Below are positions 10,346-20,945 of a stretch of DNA of 64,000 bases, piece after piece. Positions within the stretch are counted from its first letter, which is position 1. The number at the start of each line of letters is the position of its first letter. The stretch comes from Odontocerum albicorne. Lineage: Eukaryota > Arthropoda > Insecta > Trichoptera > Odontoceridae. The DNA is taken from contig OX463855.1 in the NCBI GenBank assembly GCA_949825065.1, positions 35,206,281-35,270,280 of the forward strand. Reading direction: 5' to 3'. A program made the position numbers and the translations under genes. The notes under the pieces were generated by a model. It had not been told where the DNA came from. It worked only from the letters and a program-made list of their open reading frames with translations, and searched no databases.

Positions 10346-11040
10346 AACATATGTTTGCATGTAAACCAATTCGATCAACATGATAATACTTAGAATGACA
10401 AGGATATCGATGACATTGTTCATATATATTATATAACCTTTCCCTTCCTGTGCTAAAAAAATCCGCGCGTTCCGGTGCTGTGTATTCAATACACATGTAA
10501 CAATGAGCGATTTAAAATCGGAAAATTAAGAATATTCATAGCCAATCACTTAAATTAATTAAATTTGAAGTCAAAAGTGACAATAATTGAAATTTAATTC
10601 CTGAAGACATGAAAAACAACATCGTCCGACGTTTACAAAACGGGCGAAGCGACCACCTCAAACGAAAGCCCTCGAACTACTGAAGCGAGAGAAGCGAGTG
10701 AACTGAGATTCTATTTATTGCGGTCCCATATACTGAAGTAGAATGAGACGTGAATAGCGTCGCTTCCTCACCCATAGCGGTTTTTTAGAATGAATATACT
10801 TACGTCACACACTGGCACACGTTTGATTGTATTGGTAAATTTATTCCTAAACTTCACAAAATATCTCGGATGTGGCTGATAAGTGATAATTAATATTAAT
10901 ATTATTTTTTTCATTCAATGTGTAAATGTATTACGGAGGAATACCTAAAATCTGAACCCAGTATTTATTATATTTATAGATATTAAAGTTTTTACAAGCA
11001 ATGTGTACTAGTTACACATCACAGGACAGGAAGCGTTAAA
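10346..11040. other. unassigned spacer
   Basis: AT-rich, with a moderately GC patch at 10620-10790 containing several GCGA/AGCGAG motifs. No recognisable gene or mobile element. Confidence 0.4.
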
Positions 11041-11044
11041 AAAG

Positions 11045-11250
11045 GGAAAAAACATGATCGTCTCACTTCAGGTGTGCCATCGGATTCATGTACACCGGTG
11101 TGGCCGGTGAGTTTGCTGGTTTGTAACAGCTCACTCACTTAAAGAGGAGAAAAAAAAGGTGAAAGGTTCACTTTCCAACTTAATTAACGTTGGAATAGCG
11201 AGGGGGTCCTCTACTACGAGGCCCAGTAACGATGACGAATTATTGAATAA
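11045..11250 (+). repeat. SINE family 1 body
   Basis: Contains GATCGTCTCACTTCAGGTGT, GGTGTGGCCGGTGAGTTTGC, GCTCACTCACTTAAAG, then CAACTTAATTAACGTTGGAA and CTACTACGAGGCCCAGTAAC. The same block order recurs at 46797-47335, 50790-51060, 58470-58810 and 60565-61255. No head is seen on this copy. Confidence 0.65.
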
Positions 11251-11269
11251 CGTTTTTTTTTTAAATTAA

Positions 11270-11535
11270 TAATGTAATACTCGCATAAAGTACAGACACT
11301 TACCAAAGACCTGACCTATACCTTTATACAAATTTATATCTTAAGAACTAATCTAATTTATATATTATAACTTTGAACTAACTTTGTAAACTACAATAAT
11401 TTCGTACAAATAGTTAACACGTACATTACTACTTACGAGTATAACTAGATAACAATTCTTACAACGAATTATTTAGCAAGTACATGTCCACTCGTTCAGG
11501 CTACTTGCATTCCATTACATTCAATCAGACCTAAA
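11270..11535 (-). repeat. LINE-like 3' end, copy 2
   Basis: Reverse complement of 1-345, with the same landmarks (GTCCACTCGTTCAGGC, AGATAACAATTCTTACAA). The two copies are inverted relative to each other. Confidence 0.6.
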
Positions 11536-11855
11536 TAATTTTGTCAAAATTAAATAAAGGAGCATAAATTTATTTAATATTAAAAAGGAATTAATTAACG
11601 CGTAATTTTTGCTTAATTTAGCAGCTTAAAGTTCAAGATTATATTATACAACAAAGAATAATGTTTTTCAAACATATTTTATTAAGTTAATTTACATTAT
11701 GGGGAATATATGTAAATATATTCTGCGGAATTAAAAATACGCATTAAATTCAACCATTAAATATTCATTTCCTTATCTTTAATGTGTAATTAATTGATAG
11801 CATTTCAAATTTAATATTTAAGACATTAATAAATTAATACACCCTTTTTCCATAT
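11536..11855. other. unassigned AT-rich spacer
   Basis: Very AT-rich with many ATTAATTAA-like words. No gene seen. Confidence 0.4.
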
Positions 11856-11857
11856 TA

Positions 11858-12556
11858 TTGGGTGTTAACATAAGTTGTGTCCGTTTTTTTTTCAATTTAA
11901 AAATGAACACCAAAAGTAATACAAAATGGTAAATGTTATATGAGTACGTCATTCGAAAGAAAATTTTCTGCTCTACAAGGTAGTGTTTGCTTTTACATTA
12001 CATGTATTATTTTATTTGATTACAAGCCTTCAAAATGGGATGGCAAGTAGACGAAAGTGAGCATTTTCGACACCTCCTTCTGTTCGCGTTCAATCGAGGA
12101 AATAAAGCTGCCATAGCTGCTCGCGATATTTGCGAAACGTACGGTGAAGGTGCTATGAATTAAAGGACAGCTGGTCGATGGTTTTTGCGTTTCAAAGATG
12201 GTAATTTCGACCTGAAAGACATGGAGCGTTCCGGACGACCAGTGGACTTCGATGAGGATCGCTTAAACCAAATTATTCATGAAGATCCCCTTCAAACATT
12301 TTTCATCATAATTTTTTTTTTCATCACCATTTTCAGGTGTCGGAGGTGTCGAAAATGCTCACTTTCGTCTACTTGACATTCCATTTTGAAGGCTTGTAAT
12401 CAAATAAAATAATATATGTAACGTAAAAGCAAACACAATATCTTGTAGAGCAGAAAAGGTTCTTTCGAATGACGTATAACATTTACCATTTTGTTTTACT
12501 TTTGGTGCTCATTTTTAAATTGGAAAAAAACGGACACAACTTATGTTAACACCTAA
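11858..12556 (+). mobile_element. foldback mariner with inverted 5' end at both termini
   Basis: The left end reads TTGGGTGTTAACATAAGTTG and the right end is its inverse. The similarity runs far beyond a normal mariner TIR. The whole left ~210 bp, through the transposase ATG and first ~14 codons (to about 12077), reappears inverted at 12342-12556. The true 3' end of the gene is missing and has been replaced by the inverted 5' end. Confidence 0.8.
12035..12298 (+). pseudogene. mariner transposase N-terminal fragment
   Basis: The ATG at 12035 opens MGWQVDESEHFRHLLLFAFN and continues with AAIAARDICETYGEGAMN. A stop follows near 12161. In the same frame it then resumes with RWFLRFKDGNFDLKDMERSG and RPVDFDEDRLNQ, the second helix-turn-helix and linker of mariner transposases. 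No catalytic aspartates are present. Its start is in inverted duplicate at 12342-12391. Confidence 0.8.
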
Positions 12557-12661
12557 CATATTAGTTTCTCTTTAAATTTAAATAATCCTCATAAAAATGG
12601 TAACTTTTTGCTTTTGTTTTCGAGTTTTAATCTTCTAATTTTTTTATTTATTTAATTTTTT
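12557..12661. other. spacer
   Basis: AT-rich. Nothing recognised. Confidence 0.3.
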
Positions 12662-13117
12662 TGTGTACATGGTCCGACTTGAGACATCTGGTGGGCTTAT
12701 TTTTGTGTACATGGTCAGACTGAATACATCTGGTGGGCTTATTTTTGTGTACATGGTCAGACTGGATACATCTGGTGGGCTTATTTTCGTGTACATGGTC
12801 AGACTTGGAACATCTTGCATGCTTGTTTTGTGTACATGGTCAGACTTGATACATCTGGCGGGCTTATTTTGTGTACATGGTCAGATTTGATACATCTGGT
12901 GAGCTTATTTTTATGTACATGGTCAGATTCGATACATCTGGCGGGCTTATTTTGTGTACATGGTCAGACTTGATACATCTGGCGGACTTATTTTTGTGTA
13001 CATGGACATACTTGGAACATCTTGCATGCTTGTTTTGTGTACATGGTCAGACTTGATACATCTGGCGGGCTTATTTTGTGTACATGGTCAGATTTGATAC
13101 ATCTGGGGAGCTTATTT
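12662..13117. repeat. minisatellite, 41-42 bp x 11
   Basis: The unit starts GTGTACATGGTCAGACTTGA and continues TACATCTGGTGGGCTTATTT. Spacing between starts is 42, 42, 42, 41 and so on. The short ORFs reading through it simply reflect the repeat and change frame with the 41/42 shifts. Confidence 0.95.
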
Positions 13118-13250
13118 TTATTTATTTATATAAATAAACGGTACTATGTACATTATAACAAAAATTAAGAAAAATAAAAGCCATTAAGTGCTCAACACAT
13201 TTAGATTGACAGAATATATCAAACTAATAAGAATAATTTCAAATGTATTA

Positions 13251-13475
13251 TTTATAGTTACGGCATTAACATTGTGGAAGTTTAAAGACATTGTAATTAC
13301 GAGTAGTTAAATCAAATACTGTTTATTCCACTTTTTGTAACGGTATACCCCTACCGGTCTCAAGTATTGTTGTGCTCCCCTGATGATGAGGTGAAAGCCT
13401 TGAAACCGGTAGGGTTATACCGTTACAAAATGTGGAATAAACAGTGTTTGATTAAACAAATTACAATAATTTCAA
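13251..13475. mobile_element. foldback MITE family M2, copy 1
   Basis: Long inverted arms: AACACTGTTTATTCCAC-like sequence, TGTAACGGTATA and CCCCTACCGGT, then the reverse order after GCTCCCCTGATGATGAGGTG. Preceded by GGCATTAACATTGTGGA. Copies lie at 21785-22030, 46527-46755 and 48549-48797, and its outer arms form the satellite at 56731-57770. No coding capacity. Confidence 0.75.
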
Positions 13476-14478
13476 ACTATCACAACAAAAATCAGAAAGA
13501 AACAGGTATCAAATCGTACAAAATCACATGTTACCAACACAATACGGGGTCGTCCACAGGCGCCCAGCCCGCACTGCGCAAAAAAAAAACAAACAAAAGA
13601 CAAATCATTGAAAAACAAAATATAAATTGAAAACAAAGTATTAAATACGGAATTAGACATTCATAAAAATATATTATTTATATCATAGTAAAGTTAAGTT
13701 AGTTATCATTAAAAAAACAGCTTAGGTACCAATAACAAATCCATTAAAATCTTATTATCATTAAAAAACAGATTGGGTACCAATAACAAATCCATTAAAA
13801 TCTTATTATCATTAAAAAACATTTTGATCGTTATTTACTATATGAATACAAACATGCACGCATGGTGTGTGAACATTGTTATAAGAATGTTTTCGAAAAT
13901 GTTCAGCGTGAGCCTGATCAGGAATAACTTTCTAATCATATTTTGATTACTCCCTTTTGTTTTTGTGAAGACGTTTTATGATCACAAGTGAATTTGAATT
14001 TTACATTCTAAATTATGTTTGAAAAAGTGCTAGCAAAGTGTTCTCTAATGTTAAGTTATTGCTTTTATTTTCGTCACATGAACACCTACCTTATGAAGAT
14101 GTGACAGTTAATTCCACATACTTTTTATTGTGCTAAATCTTTTTTACAAACCTATTGTAGGTATTGAAAAAAATTGTGATGTTACTGAATTGCATTAGTT
14201 GTGTTGATAAGCTGCCAACAAAAGACTGATAATGTTGTAAACTAGTTATCTTCTATTTTAAGAAAAACAATATATGAAAATTTTAAATATTGTTATTAAA
14301 AAGTGCAAAGAAATGTACAAATGTTTATATAATCATGTTTGAGTAAAAAGTTCAGTTTGATAAGATTTCCCTTAAGCTTAAGCAGAAATTTTACTTTTAA
14401 TCTCACAGATGAGTTGCGCCCGAACGTGCTAGAATATGTATTGCGCCCGACGGAGGGTTAAATATGATGTACGCTACA
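13476..14478. other. unassigned spacer with a short tandem repeat
   Basis: 13690-13825 holds about 2.5 copies of a ~56-bp unit containing GGTACCAATAACAAATCCAT. The remainder is AT-rich without a recognised gene. Confidence 0.45.
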
Positions 14479-14479
14479 T

Positions 14480-14878
14480 ATCCCTCATTTCTCTAAATAA
14501 TAGCACCAAGGTAAATCAACTCGTCGATCTCTTCGTAATTATTTATCGAGTCACTTCTTATCAGAATCTTGAGTCGATCCACGGTTCACTTTTATTTATT
14601 TCTTGTCCTAGTGGGCGACTTTTTATTTGAACTTTTTGAAGAAACTCAGCCATTTTATATACGTCATGGCTACAGTCGTTGTCTCGACTGTGAATCTTAT
14701 ATTGAAGATTTTACGACCTTCTACAACAAATCCACCTTCGCAAGTAGTATTTCTCATGATATACACTACTCCATATGTGTTGAATAAACCAGTTGACACA
14801 ATGCAGCCTTGACATGCTCTGCACCTGGAATGGTTCTGAGAGGAATTCGTCTGCTCTCACAAATATCGTGTTTATATG
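14480..14878 (-). pseudogene. LINE RT palm/thumb fragment, target of a Tigger insertion
   Basis: Minus-strand frames read GCIVSTGLFNTYGVVYIMRN, then GGFVVEGRKIFNIRFTVETT, then ELIYLGAII. These correspond to the GCILSP-LFN, NLRYADDTT and YLGS motifs of an insect LINE RT. The YADD box has decayed to FTVE. Many frame changes are present. The Tigger element at 14881-16012 abuts its 5' side. Confidence 0.65.
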
Positions 14879-14880
14879 TA

Positions 14881-16012
14881 CAGTGGAACCTCTCATAACA
14901 AGAATAATTCGTTCCAGAATCTTACTCGTTATGTGAAACACTCGTTAAGCGAAACAATTTATCCCATATAAATCAATGTAAAATACGATAATGCGTTCCA
15001 TACCGAAAAAAATACTAATTTTTTTTTATTTTTAACAGTAATTCAAATAAAATTACATACTTATAAATTGTTAAGGAGCGTAACAACCCGGAATGCGATT
15101 TCGATTTGCAAAAAAACAATAAAAAAATCGAAATAACTAGTTTTTTATTTATGAATTTATGACAAATAATTAATTCTTTTTTACTAGAAGTAAAATCCGG
15201 TAACCCTCAGAATCTACGAGCTTCTTATAGTCGCTGATGAAGTTCTCTGCTGCCTTTGTGTCAGAGATTGCTGCTTCACCGTGCCTCACAACGCTGTGGA
15301 TGCCGGTTCTTCTCTTAAATTTCTCGAACCATCCATGACTTCCCTTAAATTGTACTTCTTTTTCGGCAGTTGACGATCCTGGCGTCTTCTTAACGAGGTC
15401 GGCGAAAATAACTTTCGCCTTCTCACAAATGATGTTTTCGTTAATAGTATCGTCTTGCAATTACTTTTCGTTTATCCATGTGAGAAGCAACCTTTCAACA
15501 TCATCAAGAATAGGTAACCGTTTCATAGACATTCTTGACACTCCCTTTGAAGCATCTATCTTCTTAATTTTGTCCTTGTTCTTGAGGATAGAGCAAATCG
15601 TTGATGTAGACCGATTGTATGTGCGCGCTAGATCAGCCACGCTCACACCTCGTTCTCGCTTTTCAATGATTTTACGTTTCATTTCTAAAGTTATTTTTAT
15701 TCTCTTGTGGCTTTTTCTTCAGGGACATTTTTGCAAGGGTTATTAAACTTTGCACAAAAAAATACTAATAATGTCTGAACACAAGTTTGGAAAAATGTGT
15801 GATCACATGTGACGCTAACGTGCTAGCGGAACGAGTGCTAACCAGAGACTGACGCACTGGCGCGGAAGTCCCGGCTCACAAGTGAGTGACGTGAAGATGG
15901 GACTTCCCCTTTCTGCGTCACTCGTTATGCGAAATGTCGCTCGTTAAGGGAGAATTTTTTTTCAATCTGTTAAACTCGTTATGCGAATTACTCGTTATGA
16001 GAGATTCCACTG
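14881..16012 (-). mobile_element. Tigger/pogo DNA transposon, internally deleted
   Basis: Ends CAGTGGAACCTCTCATAACA and the inverse TGAGAGATTCCACTG are flanked by TA on both sides (14879-14880, 16013-16014). Subterminal ACTCGTTATGYGAA repeats occur at both ends. At 1,132 bp it is about half the size of an autonomous Tigger and retains only the DNA-binding half of the transposase. Confidence 0.88.
15170..15682 (-). pseudogene. Tigger transposase N-terminal (CENP-B type) half
   Basis: The ATG at 15680-15682 begins MKRKIIEKRERGVSVADLAR, a pogo/CENP-B helix-turn-helix, and continues to RLLLTWINEK. An in-frame TAA at 15461-15463 interrupts it. The frame resumes with LQDDTINENIICEKAKVIFA, GWFEKFKRRTGIHSVVRHGE and AENFISDYKKL, the second CENP-B-type DNA-binding domain. 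The DDE catalytic domain is absent. An upstream ATG at 15728 is out of frame with this part, indicating a frameshift near the start. Confidence 0.88.
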
Positions 16013-16203
16013 TAAATGATTTTATTCATAAAATTATTATATCGGACGTATGCGTCATCATAAAACATATTTATTTTCTGGTATATGTTTGATTGTTTAA
16101 TGTGTATATATTCTTGTTTACGAGTATATTTTGATATTTGTTTGGTTTTTTGTATGTATTTTTATCTTTGTTGGGGTCCGTGCGGTGTCGCGACCGCAAC
16201 GGA
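16013..16203. other. spacer
   Basis: AT/T-rich, ending in a short GC patch (GGTGTCGCGACCGCAACGG). Nothing recognised. Confidence 0.3.
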
Positions 16204-16355
16204 AGACGGCTAGACTAACATATTTACCTAAATAACTTGCTATTTATTAGAATCGAGGCTTATATTAAAGTTGATAAAATAATTAAAATTACTGAACGTC
16301 GCTACAAGGTTGTATTGGGGCAAATTTGTGAAACGTCACAGGGACCATGCTACAT
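16204..16355. mobile_element. MITE family M3, one-armed copy
   Basis: Shares CTAAATAACTTGCTATTTAT, ACAAGGTTGTATTGGGGCAA and TTTGTGA...GTCACAGG with the complete copy at 49736-49936. The left arm is missing. Confidence 0.6.
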
Positions 16356-16359
16356 TTTC

Positions 16360-16941
16360 TTTATTTATTTATTTACTACTTTTATTGCAAATACAATTTG
16401 GCGGGCTTATTGCCAGGCGGCAATCTCTTCCAACCAACCAGACAAAAATTAAATGAAGCAAGTTACGTGGTTGCACCAATCATTCAAATGACTATCCATC
16501 CCCACGAAATCCATAAACATATACGTGAGCACATGCCCACGAACCCCACAAAGACGGACAATCACCCGAACATTATTTTTCATATAAAGTGAGATATCAT
16601 CAATCAAAAGGAAAGGAAAGGATGGTGGAGAGGAAAGGAAAAGAAAAATCAGGAATGAAACACGTTATTTTACTGACTAGAAATTAAGAGTTTTTTCAGT
16701 CGCTTCTTAAAGCATGCCTAGGACGGAGCGAGTCTTATATTGGCTTGTGTAACTGATTCCAGAGTCTCACTGCATGGGTAGTTAAGGACGACGTAAAGAA
16801 AGAGGAGCGGGTAACTGGAAAGACCAATAAAAAATATCTGTTTGAGCGTAGCGCTTTCTTTAGTATAGTAACAATAATGACACGCGCTAGGCGCGTGCTA
16901 GTGTTGTGTCTTCTCAACGTGCGGAGTAATATCGCCAACAT
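16360..16941 (-). pseudogene. LINE RT C terminus and 3' UTR (family D), copy 1
   Basis: Minus strand 16735-16941 encodes TRLARVIIVTILKKALRSNR, FPVTRSSFFTSSLTTHAVRL and WNQLHKPI. This is the end of a Jockey/CR1-like RT (the 'R-WN-LP' tail). Beyond the stop, the 3' UTR runs leftwards through GAGATATCATCAATCAAAAG to the tail, where GCCAGGCGGCAATCTCTTCC is the inverse of the SINE family 2 tail. Related 3' ends lie at 24830-25345, 52180-52470 and 21335-21440. Confidence 0.7.
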
Positions 16942-16944
16942 ATG

Positions 16945-17505
16945 CGATGACGAACTTCAAATTCCATGCCTATCCAAATGGTTCTAAGCCCGAAGATTCG
17001 AAAAATGGGACCAAAAAGAATATTGTATCCCAGCTTCACTTTTCAACACTTGAAGACTTTAGATAACCTTTTCCAGTGCACGGCTTGTTTTTGAAAGATT
17101 CTGATTTTTATGGAGGGTCTACTGGAATTGTTATATATAAGTAAACTAGTTGCAACCCGTGAAATATTCACGGAAGTAAAACAAATTCTACATTTATGAA
17201 AATATATATTCAATTTGTTTATATACGAGTATACCATTTATACATCGTCCCCTTTTACATCGGTTCAAAAATTGTTAGCTAGGTATTTAAAATTCGTTCA
17301 GTATCACGGACCCACCGAGATTCAAATTTCGAATTACTTTCTTAGAGAATCCAAGTATTCCTCTCTCGCTCTCTTGTATTCAAAATTCAATTATCGTATT
17401 ATTTCTTTGACGACAACCATCGTATGGGTTTTGGCCTATTTATACTATGATATTAGAAATAATGTAATGACGCTTTGTACATTCATTTAAAATACTTGAA
17501 TGATT
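16945..17505. other. unassigned spacer
   Basis: A 91-codon open frame at 17215-17490 has no recognisable motif and AT-rich codon use. I do not support it as a gene. Confidence 0.35.
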
Positions 17506-17509
17506 AAGT

Positions 17510-18165
17510 TAAGTATGGTAATTCTGCCAACATTATATTTTAAAGAGAGCTACATATTTCTTCGTACACCTATACCGGGTATCACTTCTCTTCTTGTGTT
17601 TAGTACATATGATAATATACCTTGAAAGTTCTGCAGGTTTTTGTTTTCTTTTTTGTCAATTGATGGAATATATATGTTATTAACACATGCTTTGACAACC
17701 TGTTTGGAGGATCCTACAAACCCCTTATTCTATTGTATTTGTACCCGGAAACTGTAGTTGGTCTTCAGATTTGTATGTTAAAATCTTTAAGATTTGACAC
17801 TTCACTGCGCATTGATGTCGCGACTTCTGAGTCTCCATCATACAGCACCCGGCGGTAAGTAATACGCACCGGGCTTAAGAAAGAGACTGTCGGTTTGTAG
17901 AGCGTCGTCTATGTAATCCATACACGTGTTCCGTCGCGATTTGTCAGTCGCATCGTGCGACAGAGACGACGCTCTACAAACCGATAGTCTCTTTCTTAAG
18001 CTCGATGTGTATTACTTACCGCCGGGTACTATACATCAATTAATGCATATTTTCACTATCTAGAATATTGTCCGTATTCGAAATCAAGAGACTGTCGTTT
18101 CAAGATTGGATTGTTTACAAAAATATTTATTAGACGCCACTAATATGTTCTTTTTTGGAAGAGGT
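17510..18165 (-). mobile_element. piggyBac-like remnant, copy 2, split by MITE M1
   Basis: 17510-17845 is the reverse complement, with changes, of 4640-4985 (acidic DGDSEVATSMRSEVSNLKDF-like stretch on the minus strand). 18036-18165 matches 4490-4660 (LQKYLLDATNMFFFGRG on the + strand). The MITE at 17848-18032 lies exactly where copy 1 is continuous (near 4662). Confidence 0.45.
17848..18032. mobile_element. MITE family M1, copy B
   Basis: Left end CAGCACCCGGCGGTAAGTAA and inverse right end ACTTACCGCCGGGTACTA, flanked by TA. Inner arms contain GTAGAGCGTCGTCT and its inverse around a central ACACGTGTTCCGTCGCGATT. Confidence 0.8.
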
Positions 18166-18390
18166 GTTCGAGTACGTGAAAACACGGGACCGGGACTCAA
18201 CGCAAATTTCATTTATCACGTTAAAACACGGGACCGGGACTCAACGCAAATTTCATTTATCACGTTAAAACACGGGACCGGGACTCAACGCAAATTTCAT
18301 TTATCACGTTAAAACATGGGACCGGGACTCAACGCAAATTTCATTTATCACGTTAAAACACGGGACCGGGACTCAACGCAAATTTCATTT
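18166..18390. repeat. 44-bp minisatellite, first block of 5 units
   Basis: The unit AAAACACGGGACCGGGACTC continues AACGCAAATTTCATTTATCA and CGTT. The units are nearly identical. The similarity between CACGGGACCGGGACT and CACGGGACCAGGACT in the piggyBac-like copy near 4530 (minus strand) suggests the array grew out of that remnant. Confidence 0.9.
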
Positions 18391-18570
18391 TTGCCGGCCG
18401 GCCTCTGCTTGTGCAAAACTCCCGAACATTGTGGTATTTTGCGAGTTGTGAGCGCATACAGTGGCGGAAAATGGCTTGCTATGAGCGATCGGCCGCACAT
18501 AAGAAACGCCAAAGACCAAAGAGGAATATCTTCACCTTGCTACCTTTTCACCGATCTACGCCTCGGAACC
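18391..18570 (+). repeat. ~185-bp module, copy 1
   Basis: Begins GCCGGCCGGCCTCTGCTTGT and ends CTTTTCACCGATCTACGCCT. It is repeated at 18911-19100 on the other side of the second minisatellite block. Contains GCGATCGGCCGCA. No conserved ORF. Confidence 0.8.
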
Positions 18571-18910
18571 GGGACCGGGACTCAACGCCAATTTAATTAA
18601 TCACGTTAGAATACGAGACTGGGACTCTTCACAAATTGCATTTATCACGTTAAAATACGGGACCGGGACTCAACGTAAATTTAATTTATCACATTAAAAC
18701 ATGGGACTCAACATGAATTTGATTTATCGGGTTAAAACACGGGATCGGTACTCGACGCAAATTTAATTTATCACGTTAAAATACGAGATCGGGACTCAAC
18801 GCCAATTTAATTAATCACGTTAAAACACGAGAACGGGACTCTTCGCAAATTTTATTTATCACGTTAAAACACGGGACCGGGACTCTTCACAAATTTTATG
18901 TTATATCACT
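18571..18910. repeat. 44-bp minisatellite, second diverged block
   Basis: About 7-8 diverged units of the same GGGACCGGGACT / ATTTATCACGTTAAAA repeat. Variants include CTCTTCACAAATT and CATGGGACTCAACATG. Confidence 0.85.
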
Positions 18911-19110
18911 GGCCGGCCGGCCTCTGCTTGCGCAAAACTCCCGAAAATTGTTGTATTTTGCGAATTGTGAGTGAATGCAGTGGCGGAAAATGGCGTTTGT
19001 GATGAACGATCGGCCGCAAATAAGAAGGGCCAAAGACCAAATACCAAAGAGGAATATCTTCACCCTGCTACCTTTTCACCGATCTACGCCTCTGAACGTG
19101 AGCTGAATTC
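18911..19110 (+). repeat. ~185-bp module, copy 2
   Basis: Second copy of 18391-18570, with a 12-bp duplication (AAAGACCAAATACC region). It ends about 90 bp before the splice acceptor of the host exon. Confidence 0.8.
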
Positions 19111-19199
19111 TCCGAGCATTGTGCAGCAGCCATCCACCTATGTTACAGTTCTTTGTACCAGTAGCGTACAATTATAAACATTTCTTATTATTTTTTCAG

Positions 19200-19282
19200 A
19201 CAAATGGGTGCTGCAGCCGTGAGCTGTGACTGTCCCACGGGATTCTCTGGAGACCTATGCGAATTGCCTGTTGTCACACCAA
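19200..19282 (+). CDS. host gene exon, C-terminal part of an EGF-like module
   Basis: An 83-nt exon preceded by a pyrimidine tract and TTTTTTCAG acceptor, and followed by the donor GTAAGT. Reading from the second base it encodes QMGAAAVSCDCPTGFSGDLC followed by ELPVVTP. The CxCPxGFxGxxCE signature is the last third of an EGF-like domain, so the product is probably secreted or a membrane ectodomain. The exon starts with one base completing a codon and ends with one base of the next. That matches the exon at 45129, which begins with two bases. Codons are not AT-biased like the surroundings. No earlier exon is recognisable in the window. I cannot name the gene. Confidence 0.78.
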
Positions 19283-19339
19283 GTAAGTTATTTTTTGTAT
19301 CGGGAAGAATTAAAAATATCAATTTTTTATGGATCCAGA

Positions 19340-19910
19340 TAATTTGAGAATTTGAGAGAACAGCATGAAGTGATAAGAGAGAAATGTTAACTTAATTCTG
19401 ACAATTAAGAAGAATAAAAACAAGTAATATGAGATGGTTTGAGCATGTGGGACGAGTGAATAAAGAAAGATTAACAAAACGAATATACAGTACAATACCC
19501 GGCGGTAAGCAATACACGTCGGGGTTAAGAAAGACACTGTCGGCCATAATCGGCTAACTTTGGCTTTGTAGAGTGTCGTCTTTGTCGCACGATTGACTGA
19601 CAAATCGCGATGGAACACATGTATGAATAACAGAGACGACGCTCTACAAAGCCGAAATTAGCCGATTATGGCCGACAGTCTCTTTCTTAAGCCCGTACAA
19701 ATGTTATTGGAAGGCGTAGGTGAGAAAGACCAAGGAAAGTTTGTTTGGATCAAGTGAACAATATTTTGATAGAAGGAAATATAAAAAGGCAGAGAACTCG
19801 TAGGAACTATGTGAAGTGTGTGGATGTAGAGAAAGTGAAAGACGTGTGTCCCGGTAGGAAAGTCTAGTGCTTTGCGCTCTCTGTCTTCTCCAATAGGAAT
19901 AAAGCGTGAT
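19340..19910 (+). pseudogene. LINE RT C-terminal fragment (family A), split by MITE M1
   Basis: Degraded + strand copy: ATGAGATGGTTTGAGCATGT (the LRWFGHV box) then AACGAATATA up to the MITE at 19491. The copy resumes at 19697 with the ERRKYKK/RNSR-like tail, GACGTGTGTCCCGGTAGGAA and GCGTGATGGTA. The same tail is better preserved at 33433-33590. Confidence 0.65.
19491..19694. mobile_element. MITE family M1, copy C
   Basis: The left end CAATACCCGGCGGTAAGCAA follows a TA. The right arm stops short at CTTAAGCCCG next to TACAAATG, so its outer ~20 bp are missing. It lies inside a LINE relic, giving its relative age. Confidence 0.75.
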
Positions 19911-20224
19911 GGTATGGATGTAAAATCAATTATTTGCCAACTCTCGATACTTATTTATCAAAAATCTTTTTGTAATAACATTTACCACTGTGTTATTACA
20001 TTTTATTTACAATTTATTACTATTTAATCGATGCATAATCAAATAAAACTTGAATCGTGGTTAAAATAATACGTTTTTGTGGTTTAGACGAATTTGTTAT
20101 TAAAGTAAAAATGGTTTGCGGTTGATACAATTATTAAAATAATACACATTCATTAATGTGAATGACGCCTTAAATAAATCCGACTTATTAAGTAGTTAAA
20201 GTAAAAAGTTAATTTACATGGTTA
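19911..20224. other. unassigned AT-rich spacer
   Basis: No gene or repeat recognised. Confidence 0.35.
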
Positions 20225-20945
20225 TTGTTACCTCTCAATATAAATATAATAATTAATAAACTTGCTGCCCGGTATCCCACGGCGGAGCTTTTCAGAGAGT
20301 ATCGAGTCCTGAACATAGCCAATTTGCATCTCAAATCCATTATCTGGCACAACCATCGAGAGGAAGGGAAGATGCAGACTCAGCAGAGATGCATGGCAAC
20401 TGATGAAATGTTCATCATCCCTAGAGTTAAAACCTCTTTGGCCCAAGACAATATGCCTATTTAGCTCCCATGACATACAATGGCGTGCCGAATTCAACAA
20501 TCGTAAAGGGAGGAAAATCATTTAGGCAGTCGATCGGAGCGTGGCTGTTATTGCGACAGGAGTTTGAGTACTTGGGCTTTCGGGATGAATGACGTGTGGA
20601 AAAGGTTTGTGTGGGCTCTTGAGTGTGGGTTTCTTTTTGTTGTTTTAATTTGATTGTTTTATATTTGTATTTTTGTTTTTATTTTATGTATATTATGGAA
20701 TGAACAAGTTTGGTCTTTCTGGAATGATGATGTGTGAGGAATTTGATGTCGCATGATGTTTCCAGTTGTAATTGAGTGTCACTGTTTGTCAGGTTGATGA
20801 GAATGTGCAACGGGGTTTTGTTTTTGTGTAAGTAATTAAAACAAACAAACCCAGATCCATTAAAATTGTATGTCCAAATTAAATTAGCTGTTGTTTTTTC
20901 GCAAATTATGTATATAATATTTCTTATCATGTGTAAATAAAAAAA
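20225..20945 (+). pseudogene. LINE RT C terminus and 3' UTR (family C), copy 1
   Basis: + strand 20225-20464 reads KLAARYPTAELFREYRVLNI, ANLHLKSIIW and RVKTSLAQDNMPI, the extreme C terminus of a CR1/Jockey-like RT (ELF-E--VLNI--L--KS). A stop at 20462 precedes the usual 'YNGVPNS'-like end. The 3' UTR, ending in ATCATGTGTAAATAAAAAAA, recurs at 63866-63990. Confidence 0.6.

Noticed and set aside
12663..13056. Two open frames (75 and 61 codons) through the 41/42-bp repeat
   Set aside because: They are produced by the repeat itself, change frame at unit-length shifts and have no other coding evidence.
17215..17490. 91-codon open frame as a small host gene
   Set aside because: AT-driven codon content, no domain, no splice or initiation context.
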